In this document: in pieces, positions 34,501 to 45,111 of the stretch
Numbering within the stretch: position 1 is the stretch's first letter
Layout of the letters: each line of letters begins with the position of its first letter
DNA from: Paracyclopina nana
Lineage: Eukaryota > Arthropoda > Copepoda > Cyclopoida > Cyclopettidae
Assembly: GCA_019096065.1 (NCBI GenBank)
Contig: JAGUCH010000006.1
Span: forward strand, 5,848,001-5,912,000
Length of the DNA stretch: 64,000 nucleotides
Direction of reading: 5' to 3'
Translations under genes and position numbers: made by a program
The notes under the pieces: generated by a model
The model's database searches: none
The model's input: only the letters and a program-made list of their open reading frames with translations
Told to the model about the DNA's origin: nothing

Positions 34501-35505
34501 ATATTTCCCTCATCATGTCCAAATATGAAGAAGATCAGCTCTGAATTTTTTGAGTATTTAATGCATCCTCCATTTTTTGTCATTTTTCAGAGGGGCTGAC
34601 AAGTTCTCCTTCATCATCAAGTTTGACAGTCAGCCCTCAAAGGAGTTTTGACAATGGAACAGACACTGATGAATCCATTCGACAAAAGCAAGAACTTTTC
34701 CACACATTGGTGGCTTCAGAAAAAAGCCACCACCACACAGATGATTATGATCTTCATTCGAGGTTGGTAGCACTGCTCTAGCTAGCAAGGATTTAGTCTA
34801 AAGCTTTTTCTTTATACTCAGCTGCATGGAGATGGTGATCATTAGAGCCACAGTTGGATGTCAGCATCATGACAGTAGGCTTCATATTGGTAAGACTTTA
34901 TCTTTTTACCTTACTACTTTGATACTTTGAAAGAAAATTCCAAACCTTGAAAATACTTAGAATGTTTCATTTATGAGAAGAAAGAATACATAACTTTGAT
35001 TTCTTAATACAATTGACGACTTTTCACTCTTTGTTATAAGCAACATTTTTTGGGCAAATTTTTGAGCTCAAATCAAATTTCAAAGTAATGAGACACGAGG
35101 GCAAACTCTCAATTCTACTTTCAGTTTGCAATACTGAAATCAATGAAATGTGTAAAGAAGTACCTTTAAAACTGCGTCAAAACGATTGAAAGCGAATACA
35201 TATGAAATACAGTTTCTGAGGAAAACAAGTTCAATACATTTTCACTTTGATCTGCTTTAGGTACCCGTATTTGTGTAAATTGCCCTTACAACAAGCCCAC
35301 AATGATCACCTCAAAGTACATTGATGATGAGGAAGAAGTGGCTTTGGAAGAGAATTGTGCAGAGCTTACGCAGACTCCAATACGAAAATTCCGCATTAGC
35401 TCTCATTGTCATGGAAAGTTGACGTTTTTGGCGCCAGATCCAACTTCAAAATGCAGCTGCAGTAGAGGACTCCATTTTAGATTGCTTCCAGAGGAAAATG
35501 TGTAA
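31554..35505 (+). CDS. SBSPON: SBSPON-like secreted protein, copy C (diverged), 5 exons
   Basis: Exons 31554-31788, 33442-33639, 34591-34762, 34822-34889, 35261-35505; 305 aa, all phases closing. The signal peptide is MLVKIGFLALLFCTLLSVVS. The somatomedin-B domain keeps ten cysteines (CCKHRDSEC, CYCDHACLRLDDCCPDYKHFC). The TSP1 exon encodes SEWGPWSLCSVRCGSGG. The linker is Ser/Thr/His-rich. The C-terminal domain is clearly changed: VCVNC and SHCHGKL remain and CSCSRGLHF replaces the CPC...FIFV end, but the LGGRCxGHG block is gone and an acidic stretch (YIDDEEEVALEENC) is present. Exon lengths (198, 68, 245) no longer match copies A and B. It is transcribed away from them. Two hairpin-headed repeats lie in intron 2 and one in intron 4. 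Confidence 0.87.
33715..33826 (+). repeat. Hairpin-headed dispersed repeat, copy 5
   Basis: TTCAGCATTTGAGACTGAAA, AGAATTGGAAGATGA, AGAGTTTCATTACTTT, then TTTGCCAATAAAATGTATCT and TACATCAAC. In intron 2 of SBSPON copy C, 75 bases after the TSP1 exon. Confidence 0.75.
34367..34476 (+). repeat. Hairpin-headed dispersed repeat, copy 6
   Basis: TTTTCAGTTTTGGCAACTGA, TAACTGGAAGATG, CAGTCTCATTAGCTTGATAT, then AATGTATCTTACGTCAA. Second copy within intron 2 of SBSPON copy C, in the same orientation as copy 5. Confidence 0.78.
35069..35149 (-). repeat. Hairpin-headed dispersed repeat, copy 7 (inverted)
   Basis: On the minus strand: ATTTCAGTATTGCAAACTGA, AAGTAGAATTG, GTCTCATTACTTTGAAATTT and GATTTGAG. 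In intron 4 of SBSPON copy C and the only clear inverted copy. Confidence 0.75.
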
Positions 35506-38458
35506 TGAAACGCAGAGGCTGTATTTTCGTTGTATCCATCTGTATTATTCTGGAAAATTTCAGTTTCACAATGGCTACTGTATCATTATGCATTGTTGTT
35601 GAAAATGTACTGCTACAATGGTATTGGTTGTGCTTAGTCCAATAAATAGGCAAAATACAGTTATAATTACTTCTCCACCTACAATTTTGCACATAGTAGT
35701 ATGAACATGAATAAACAATTTGTTTTCGGGCAAAAGTTTTCACTTCCGCATTGTCATATTCTCCATTCTGCATTTGAGCTTAGCCGATTATTATCTAGCA
35801 AAAGTTTTGATCAACTTTTGCATTTTGACCCAATTTCCTACTTTTGCACTTTGTCAGGATTAATTGACTGGGACAATCTGACTGTTGTGTTTGAAGTACA
35901 CAACAACTGGCTACTTCCAGATTGAGCTGTCAAGATGTATTATGAAACTTGCAGGACCCTCTTGAGCTTTTTAATGGTAAACGAAACCCTACTATTTCTA
36001 GAAGATACAAAGGATTCAGGTTCCTTAGCAGCCCTATGAGGATTTATTCCATCAATAGCAATGCAAGGTTTTCTGAGATGGAGAGCAGTAATTAAATTAG
36101 TCAGTCAATTTTACAGAATACAGGGTCCTTCAAAAATGACTCAGAGTCCTTCTTTCCGTTAAACAGGGCCCTTCTAGTGTAACACAAGGTCCTCTAATCT
36201 GCAATACAGAAAATTACAAAATACATATGGTCAAGTAAGGGCTAAAAATGCAACTAAAGAAAAATATTAATAAGGATGAGGGCAAGGTCATGACCCTGTA
36301 TTTTGAGTGGTCAATTGAAAATGGTCATTGCATAATACCTGTGGGCTGTAAGTCTGTATTGCTTGCACTATCAAGACTGTGAGAGAGAAAAAAGGCATGT
36401 AGATTGGACTTCTTGGCCTTTAGAAAGGAGTAAGGTCATTTCCCTCAGGGCTGGTAGCTTCTTCTTCTTTTTCTTCCATGGCATCCAATTGAAGAATGGA
36501 CTCAGCAGCCAACCAACCAGACAAGCATTTTTTCTCTAGAAAAGCTCTGCATTAGCTGAATACAGTTGTTGTATCTGCGTATTCATTCGAGTCATTCTGT
36601 ATTACCATTGTGGCCCCACAATTGCAATGAATGTAAGATACATCGCAGCTCTCATTAAACGTGTAAGATGCTAACAAAGGCAATTACTTTTATCACAGAA
36701 ATGTGTGTATTTAGGGAAAATACTACAACATGCACTGGTGTTGTATCCGAAAATACAGGAACTACTCGAATGTATTGGCTGCTAATCGCCTCTCTCCACT
36801 CGTTTTCGATACAAGAGAAGAAGCATCCCCAATATGTATTACTATGGTATATAATGGCCTAACCTAGAGGGTGAGGCAAAAATAATGGCCGAATCAATTT
36901 CATGTGATTAATGGCATCAATGTATTGGGGTCAAGCCCGTATTATGTATTGCATGACATCTTAATCGTGACATTAATTTCCTAATGAATTCCTGTATTGA
37001 TTCTCAATAAATACATTAAGCTTACATTTAAAAAAAAAGAATTCAATTATTCTTATGTAAGGAGAGTGCGTTGAGTTTTCATCGCATCACCCTTTTTTGT
37101 ATGGAAGGGCTTGCACTAGTGTATTATCTTACAAATACAGTATTGGCAAAGGTTTGTTATGAATGGGCTTGCATGAGTTATGGCCCTGGACCCTTGACTA
37201 ATTGCTTTTATTTAGGGCCTATTTGACCCAAATACTACACAAATTCGTTTGTATTTTGTTTTCATTGTTCACACCTCCATTAGCTAAACTCTGACAATAG
37301 CAAATTGTTATTCTAAGTACTACCAAAATACTTCTAATACATCTCTCAAAAACGTAAATCTAGCTAAGTACATTATGTAGAATAATATTATGACCATTTT
37401 TTAGCATTACATCACGAAATCAATTAATGGAGTCATGCTACTAAACGACCCCAATCATGACAGGATGCCATTTATCAAATGTGTTCCACTGTATTCTAAT
37501 GTATTCCACTGCATTTCATCTTTAAAAGCTCTTTTCCATTACGAATAATGTGTATTATTTTTTTAGTCTCGGTCAAGGCCTTTCTTATCTGGTTTTGATG
37601 TAATCTGTAGTAGTCTAACAAAGTGCCTGAATAAAGGCCATGAATGCTGGAAAAATAGCCCAAGGTCTTTTCAGAATATTAGCGCACTTATTTATGAATA
37701 CATCTGTTCTGTATTTTTGGTTACTCGGTCAAATGTATTTTAGTGTATTAAACTTCCTGTGTTGTGTGTGAGACCTTTTTGTCAGACAAATTATAAGACC
37801 ATAAATTACACAGTATCAAGTGTCACTTAGTGTAATATCTTAAGAAATTATGAATAATGAAATAAAATACAGCTGTAAGGCGACATTCTATTAGCTTTTG
37901 GCGTGCACTTGCACCACGCTTTCATTTCATGACCTATTTCCCCTAAATGTGGTCATCTACCCATTGTGGTAGATACTGAGTAGACGACCACAAAACGCCG
38001 GCTTCTATGACCATTTCTATTGTTTTCCAACCAGAAGGGGAAAGAGAAAGCTAAATACACCCTCAAAGTGGAAGCTTTAAAGTTAATATTTTAAATGGCC
38101 TGGTATGAATTAGCATATTTTCGAATACATTATTCTCATCTTTCCTAAATACATCTGAAATCTTGTAGACCTCGAAAGAGCAATAAAAGCACAAAATACA
38201 AAATTCTAGCATTCACTTGTAGTTTATTATTGAAGGGTTTTTTTGACATGGCCAAGAATGGAATACAAAGGCTTTTGTTTGATATTGCTGAGTCACTGAA
38301 AATCACCTCTCAGCTCGAAAATAATTAATGAAGCAGTCAGAAAGTTTACCTTTGAATATTATGCCGTATTTCCCCTGAGCTTTCGAAAGACCCGCGTGGC
38401 TTTATGTAAGGCACCAATGAGCAAAGGAAAGCAAATGAATTTCTCATGAAGTCAGTCT
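35506..38458. other. Spacer between SBSPON copy C and the Ly6 gene
   Basis: Begins with the 3' UTR of copy C (poly(A) signal AATAAA at 35641-35646). The remainder is AT-rich, without a supported gene, and strikingly dense in TGTATT / AATACA words between about 36.2 and 38.2 kb. Confidence 0.55.
35641..35646 (+). terminator. Poly(A) signal of SBSPON copy C
   Basis: AATAAA 135 bases after the stop codon of copy C, the first canonical hexamer downstream. Confidence 0.6.
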
Positions 38459-38495
38459 TATAAATTGGCTGGCCAAAAATCGGACAATTGTCAGT
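38459..38495 (+). promoter_or_regulatory. TATA box and initiator of the Ly6-like gene
   Basis: TATAAAT at 38459-38465 and TCAGT at 38491-38495, 32 bases apart, which is the spacing expected for TATA and an arthropod-type initiator. Transcription from the A of TCAGT would leave a leader of only about 9 bases before the ATG at 38502. Confidence 0.7.
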
Positions 38496-38501
38496 CTCAG
38501 C

Positions 38502-40794
38502 ATGATTCGCGTTTTATCAACAACTCTGCTCGTTTTCGGCCTTTGCGAAGGCCAACAGCGAAGTGCTGAGCTCTCATGTTACGAATGCTCAGCAAGGGCT
38601 TCAAATGACACTTGTACTGATGAGTTTCGCAAGACAATCAAAGTGAATGGATTCGATCAACGATGCAGGGTCTTTGAGATGAATGGCAAAGTGGTGAGCC
38701 AAGGTGTGGTGCCAATTACACTCTGCTCACCAAGAGCACTCAACAAAGTAAGATTTATCTCAGATTTCATATCAGAGAATACAAAATAGAGATGCAAGGT
38801 GCTAAAGAAATGTAAGTTTTAGCTGAGTAGTTACTGAGCAGGAGTTGAATAGTAGGTGCACAGGTGCTGAACATGTGTTGAGTGGGTGCTCCGTAAATAC
38901 AGACCTTTTAGTACAAAACAAAGGTACTTTATGTCCAAGATCTTTGGCTAAGAAAAAAGGTTAGTTTTCTCAAGCATAAAGCAAAGAATGAATGTATTTT
39001 AATGAGGCATTGCTTGCTAGTAGAATGAGGAAAAGTCAAGTGTAAGGCATAAGTGGGAGAGTAGTACAGCCAGGACAATTAACCTGCAAAGCCAATTAGT
39101 ATAGGTGAGATGGAAGCATTGTTGGATAAATTAAAACCACTAACATTTGAGCAGAAACCAATTTCAGGATTTCCAGTGAAATACAAGATTTTTTATTGAG
39201 TTGCAGCCAGGCTGGCCTTTGATCTGCTCGAGACACTTTTTTTCACTATAGTATATAGAAGGCCAAGATTGGCCTAATGACATCAGCCCTCCAAAGCTTC
39301 TCCTATGCTATAGTCTGGCTGATGCTGATGCTTCATTTTTCAGCAAAAGAAAGCTGCTGCTGCAAAAAGTCTAACTCAGATTCAAGCATTCGAAGAAAAT
39401 TCCCTTCTTCCTATATTAAATTGTATTCTGTTGCGAAGAAAAATTTGATATTTCAACTTTAATCAGCCTTGCTAGCCTAAGTTGTATTCACTACAATCGA
39501 CCAAATGTATTGCTGTTCAGCAGTAGCCAGTATCTTCAATACAGACTGAGATGCTGTATTTTATTAGGAATACAGACAGCAGACTCAATTTCCTTCTTTT
39601 GACAAGGCCAAGGTTAATGAGATCAGCTGTTGCATCATTTTTAAAGCAATGTCTGGCTGCTACTGATGCAGTGTAGTAATATTGGTGTCTGGTACATCTG
39701 TGGAAAATACTACAACTGTTGTATTTTCCTGCATTTTTCGATTTTTCTAGCTTACTAGACACAAATCTAATTTCTGACTAGTGACAGCTAATCCAATTAA
39801 TAAGCACTTTCTTGAGGTTGTTGTCCATTTTTCACATGGCTACAACAATACCAGTACTTTACAGGTATTTAGCCTTGGCAGCAATTTGTTGTAGCGTTTT
39901 TTTAAAGGGTTTAATCAGAATTCGATCAGAAAGCCACAGAAAATGTGTCCAAATTGCAGTGTGAAAAGCACCACTTGTGTGACATTACGTGGACAAACCC
40001 AACTACAACATGCAGGCAGACTAGGTTGCAAACTCAGCAAAAAAAGCCAGGGAAAATGCAGAGCTAAAATGCTTACACAAACCTCAACTTTGTGAGTGTG
40101 TAAGAGGAGGAGCAGAGGTTTAGTGGTTGACGTAATTGGAATACATTTGCCTACAGAATACATGTTTTATGCCAAGGAAGTAGCACAGTACATTTGAAAG
40201 CAATTTTGCAGGCTGTATTTCATTAGGAAGCAACAAGGATTTGTTATGTGCATTTCTTTACAGGTTAACAAAGTGAGGGATGCATTACAATTGATTGGCA
40301 TTGGCGATGTGTATCCTTATTGCTGCAACTCTGACTACTGCAATAAGGACATGTGCTCAGCAATGGGTCTCAGCAGGGGAAATATGCTGTGCACTACCAC
40401 AATAGAGAGCAAGTTAAAGGAACAGACTGCAATTGCATCCGGTCAACTCAAAATAAACAATGATGCTGAATTACTGTCAAACAATGTGAGCCACTTTTCA
40501 TCATCTAACAATTAATTTACAGCAAAATTGTACTAATATTTTTTGTTTGCTGTATTATTCAAAAACTATTGTATTTTATGTGTTTTTCTCTCAATTCAAC
40601 TCCTTAGAGCATTTTTAGCGCTAATCAAAGTGTTTGATTTCGCTTACTTTCAGGAGAATTTCAATGGTGAAGGCCAGCAGCAAACAGCCATCAAATCAGC
40701 TTCATTTGGAGGAAGTCAATTGATCCAAAGGTCATCTGGGGTCAAGACAAGTGCTAATTTCCTCACAATTCTGCTCTTTTTTGCCAACATGTAG
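38502..40794 (+). CDS. Ly6/three-finger-type GPI-anchored protein, 3 exons
   Basis: Exons 38502-38747, 40264-40485, 40654-40794; 202 aa, all phase 0. The signal peptide is MIRVLSTTLLVFGLCEG. The Ly6 fold is marked by LSCYECSARASNDTC near the start, C at the centre (QRCRVF, TLCSP) and the terminal PYCCNSDYCN signature. The C-terminus ends in a small-residue stretch and a hydrophobic tail (SGVKTSANFLTILLFFANM) expected to be replaced by a GPI anchor. The protein should sit on the outer cell surface; arthropod Ly6 proteins act in septate junctions, in channel or receptor trafficking (quiver/sleepless type) or remain uncharacterised. I cannot tell which subgroup this is. A TATA/initiator promoter lies just upstream and a poly(A) signal at 40843. 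Confidence 0.82.
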
Positions 40795-41500
40795 AGAATG
40801 TTGTGATAACCTGCTATTTTCTGCCCATACATACTCTATGATAATAAAAGGCTTCAATTGATTTGCTACAAAAATTTTGCTGCTGTCTCATGGCTCTAAC
40901 TGGGAAAAAATGGCCTTAGACTCAATTTCATGCACTCTGTTGCAATTATTCAGGTCTGAAGGAATGCACTTGATTGAAAAGCCAAGAAATGCAACTTGAA
41001 TCAATCTTCTAGTTCATAGTAATTTATTCCTTTTCTTGTGACCTTTTTTTCAATGAAAAAATGTGCACCAGCCTTTAGAAGACAAAATGAAGCCAAGTGA
41101 ATGACCTTTGTGAGTGAGGTTTTTCAGCAAGCATTGCCAATGCTAAGTGGCCTTTATTGACTTTTTAGGCCTTTGGGTGTGCACGTGTGTATTGAAATTT
41201 GCTGAGCCATTAAGGTTATGACTACAATTGCACGACTTTTTTTACAGGAGCTTACAATCAGTCATTCAACTGAATAAAACACTCAAAAAGACATAGGTTG
41301 GGTGATTTTTTTTACAATTGTTGCGCTTAGGGAAATGCTCAAGTGGCTTATTCAAAGGCTACATTTGTGATGGTAAATAATTGCTTAGTTTTCAAAAGAC
41401 AAGAATAAATGCCGTATTTTTTATCGTGATATGTCTTGCTATGCATTATCCCAGAGGGTGTGATTTTACAATATTTTATGGTGCAAAAAATATTAAATAT
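40795..41500. other. Convergent spacer between Ly6 and ionotropic receptor genes
   Basis: Holds the 3' ends of both genes. Nothing else coding was found. Confidence 0.5.
40843..40848 (+). terminator. Poly(A) signal of the Ly6-like gene
   Basis: AATAAA 49 bases after the stop codon. Confidence 0.65.
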
Positions 41501-43838
41501 TCATCTTCCATTGGATTGGAGCTTCTCCAACTCAGCAACCTTTTGCTCCAGCCTCCAGTTTTGCAAAGTTAGTCTTTGAATGATAAGTCTGCTCTGATCA
41601 TTGGAATCAATGATATTATTTTTACATCTTCTATCATAGGCTTGAAGGAAGTGCCAATTCCATCCACTCCATCTTGAAATGAGTTCAATCAAGACCATAA
41701 CTAGGGCACAAATCATTCCACCAATCAAGGCCAGAAAGGCAGTGAAGCAACTGTCAAATCCCAAGGGTAAACCGCTCAAGTCTGGACAAACTTGAGGGGC
41801 TGCTTCATATTTTTTGAGAATTTGCTGGAGTGAGCCCTTTTCCCTCATTTCCTTCAAATAGAAATTGAACATGCCCAAGTAAGGAGAGTCCTTTTGAAAA
41901 CCATAGGCATAAGGCTTGAAATCATATTTTGAAGGAATGGAGATTAATTTACAAGTAGTGTACTCATCAAAGGCGCTAAATCAATAAAACAATTAATTAA
42001 GAATAAAAGCCAAAATCAATTGAGAAAACCTGATTGAAAAGTAGTTGTCATAGAGGGCAATAGTTGAGTCTTCCAGAGGAAAATGAACCATGTTTGATCC
42101 ATGAGCTCGATAATCTTCCAAGTTGGGCTCAATGCGAGTTTTCCAAGCATTTTGCCAATTTGGATCAGTAGAATACTTGAAGGCATCTTGGTATGAAGAG
42201 TCAGGAATGAGAGCAATCTTAAAGTCTGAACTATCTATCAGTGAGGTAACTCCATCAAATGGCAAAATAATCACTCTGGTTGAAAGGTATGAAATCAGCA
42301 TGGCCTCCCAATGCCAAAACAGTATTGTGCTGGCAACAACCATTCTAGAATACAACTGGTGAATATTAACTAAAAAGAAAGCCAGACAAAAGCTCACGAA
42401 AAAAAGGCAGTTCTAGATGCTGCAGTAGTTGGAGTGTCACTCCATCCTCTTTGCAAAATTGTGCTGACAGCAAATACCATGCATTTCTTCAAGGTGAACT
42501 CAAAATACTTGGGGTCTCTTTCACCATACCTGATTTACACAAAATGATTAGTTTATAGTACATTTTGTGCAACAAGTAATGTGTACTGAGATGTCCAAAA
42601 TAAAAATGGTGGTGCAAGCAAGCAGTAGAGCAAAATACCAACCCATGCCAAAAAGTGCAAAGGCTCTGTGTAGGCTTGGTAGTTGAAGGTCCCAGCAGGA
42701 TTCTTGATGAAGAGCCTATGATGAATTTGAGTTATGGGCTCAGCAAACGTTATCACTTCACTTCGAGCCATGGTGACTGTGAAGTCAGTGGCAGCTAAAT
42801 TGAAAAGTTTCAAATGAGAATTCATAGCCTTTTTTGAAGCAAACTTCTTCACCAATGTCCACCATATCCTCTTGCAGCTGTCTCACCATACCTGTCCAAG
42901 ATCCATTTAGCTGTAATGCTCCCCACGCTGAGTCTGGTGGCTTTTGGAGAGTGAATGAAAAATTCATGATGTCCTTGAAACAAAGCATGATTTTATAATG
43001 TCATTTCAAATCATTCTTGGCTTTACTTGCAAAGAGAAAAATACTTCTGCAAACATGCCTTCCATTGTGAAATATCCTTCTTTGCCCTCAATTGGAATCA
43101 TTTGAGTAATGTAGGGAATTGATGGCAGAGTGGCAACTCTAAAGGTGACACCACTCAAATCTTTTCTCCGGATCCACTTTTCATCTGATGCCATATTTGT
43201 TCCCATGAGCTGAGACCAGTTGCCACTTGGAACTATTGAGAGGGGGAAATCCTGGTGCTTGCGATAGATTTCCCATATGTCAACTGTTATTTGACTTGAG
43301 TTTTTGGAACTGTTTTGTGCGTACCAGTATAAGTCATCATCCACATCAACTACCAAGTCTTCAAAAGCTTCCAGAGCTTCTGGAGCATTTGTCCAACTAC
43401 CAACATCCAAAAGCCAATACTCCCTACTTGCTCTTGTTCGCAAGCCATACGTTTGGAAGAATTGAGCCATGCTCTCATTTTTCCTCAACTCGTCACAATC
43501 ATCAATGATGAATACATGAAGGTCTGAGTCAGATTTTTGCACCATCGAAAGGTTTGAGAAGGGTTTGGCAGGAGTTATGTAAGCAATTGGAAGCAATTGT
43601 TCTTGATTGACCCTTAAAAACAATGGTTATGAAAATGGCTAATTTTAGAAGAATCTTACCTTGAAAATCCTTCTTGGTGCCATTTGATCCATTTCTGGGG
43701 AATGTTGTCAGGCAAATAGATCATAACAGAAGCACGATCATGAAACTTTGCAAAATCACTCAGAAATTGAGCTGGTGGTAAATCCCAAGCATCAACATTT
43801 GTTGAAATGATCAATAAACAAATCCACAAGAGAGACAT
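41501..43838 (-). CDS. Divergent ionotropic receptor (iGluR-related), 7 exons
   Basis: Minus-strand exons 43838-43660, 43612-43027, 42973-42853, 42794-42587, 42529-42398, 42344-42030, 41975-41501; 671 aa, every phase closing. Introns are small (about 47-60 bases). The signal peptide is LLWICLLIISTNVDA. A short extracellular N-terminal region follows. S1 of the ligand-binding domain contains GSWTGMVRQLQEDMVDIG and DFTVTMARSEVITFAEPI, with the arginine of the iGluR S1 motif at about residue 306. Helix M1 is at about 341-362, the pore/M2 region around 381-430, S2 then follows (YFSIRSAFDEY), and M3 is at about 590-613 (FLALIGGMICALVMVLIELI). A short charged cytoplasmic tail ends the protein. The lack of a large amino-terminal domain places it with ionotropic receptors used in arthropod chemosensation, not with synaptic glutamate receptors. 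It is not recognisably IR25a or IR8a. Confidence 0.88.
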
Positions 43839-45111
43839 GTTTTAGCTTAATAAATAAGTGACCTAAACTGAGTTGGTTCTCAAAATTGAAACTAAAATTA
43901 ATCTATGCTCCTGCCTTTTCTGCCAATATCCTCAGTCTGATAAAAATGAGTCAGTTCATAGGCAAAGATATTAAGCCTAAAAGCTTACATAAAATCCAAC
44001 AAACATCTGCAGGCAGACTGGCCCTTAATTGCTTTCATTTGTAATCAAAGGATTCACCGTGATTGCATAGGCTTGCTGGTTTATATAACTGTCTCCTCAT
44101 TATAGAATTTGTTTTTACCTAATTAGCCACAATAATTAGCTTTGGGCCACAAAATCCAAAAACATTTACCTCATTTGGCTCATGAAATAATCACCTTTCC
44201 TTGTATAAGCCTGTAATGTAAGTATCCATACTAGAAAATAAAACTTGAAATTACAGATATTATACATTTTTTTAAATGTCTAGCTATTGGTATAATTACA
44301 TCATCAGAATATTATGCCAATGGCAATGGCAACTGTTTTAATCCGGATGGCTAAATCATCGTAAATTATTGCTCAAGTCCTTAACGCATGCATGAATTGA
44401 GCTCATTTTAGGAATAACTAGTGACCTTGTACCTTCCTACTAAGTGCAGGTAAAAAACAGCCGAGCTGACCAGAAGAAAATCAGATTTCTCGCTATAAAA
44501 CTGGCATGCACGACTAGTGCAAATTACGCTTGGCGTAGCCCAGCTGAGATAGTACCCCAAATCCGGATGATGCAAACTCGACCAAAGGTACTTGCACACA
44601 TATTGATGAAAAAAAATGTATTACATTGCAATGATTTGTCGAATCCTTAATCCGGATAAGAGCGTCCAAGGCCTGAATTCATCGATGATTTGGGCTCATA
44701 TCATGGAAAACTAGTGACCTTGCACCTACCAACTAAGTGCAGGTAAATAACAGTCGGAGTGGCCTAAGGAAAATCAGATTTCTTGGAACATAAAATGTAC
44801 ATCATTACACTTCACTCAGTCTGAAATCTTTTTTTGCTGGTCTCACATTGATTAATCCTGAGAGTGAGAAACTACTAAAAGACAAGCAAAATTCCAAAGA
44901 TTGGCGAAAGTGGTTGTTTTCAAGTCACTTGTTCCCACTGTGCAGTATTCAGTTTTTGCAACTCATTCCAAGCTTAGTAATTTGTCATTTTAGCTTAGAG
45001 CAGCAAGTGATTGTGTCCTTATCAAAGTGTGGGAATGAAGATTTCTTTTGCCAGCAATTTCAGGTAGTGGGCAAACCACTTTATCATTGAGTCCAGTTTG
45101 GGTTGAGCAGG
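43839..45111. other. Spacer upstream of the receptor, with a segmental duplication
   Basis: AT-rich, no supported gene. It contains two related segments at about 44336-44505 and 44645-44790, listed separately. Confidence 0.5.
44336..44790. repeat. Direct duplication of about 150 bases, 0.3 kb apart
   Basis: Segments 44336-44505 and 44645-44790 share TTAATCCGGAT, then GAGCTCAT / GGCTCAT, AACTAGTGACCTTG, ACCT(T/A)CC and AACTAAGTGCAGGTAA, then AACAG and AAAATCAGATTTCT in the same order. A third ATCCGGAT lies between them at about 44560. Function unknown. Confidence 0.75.

Noticed and set aside
43227..43508. 93-codon plus-strand ORF
   Set aside because: Antisense shadow of exon 2 of the ionotropic receptor.
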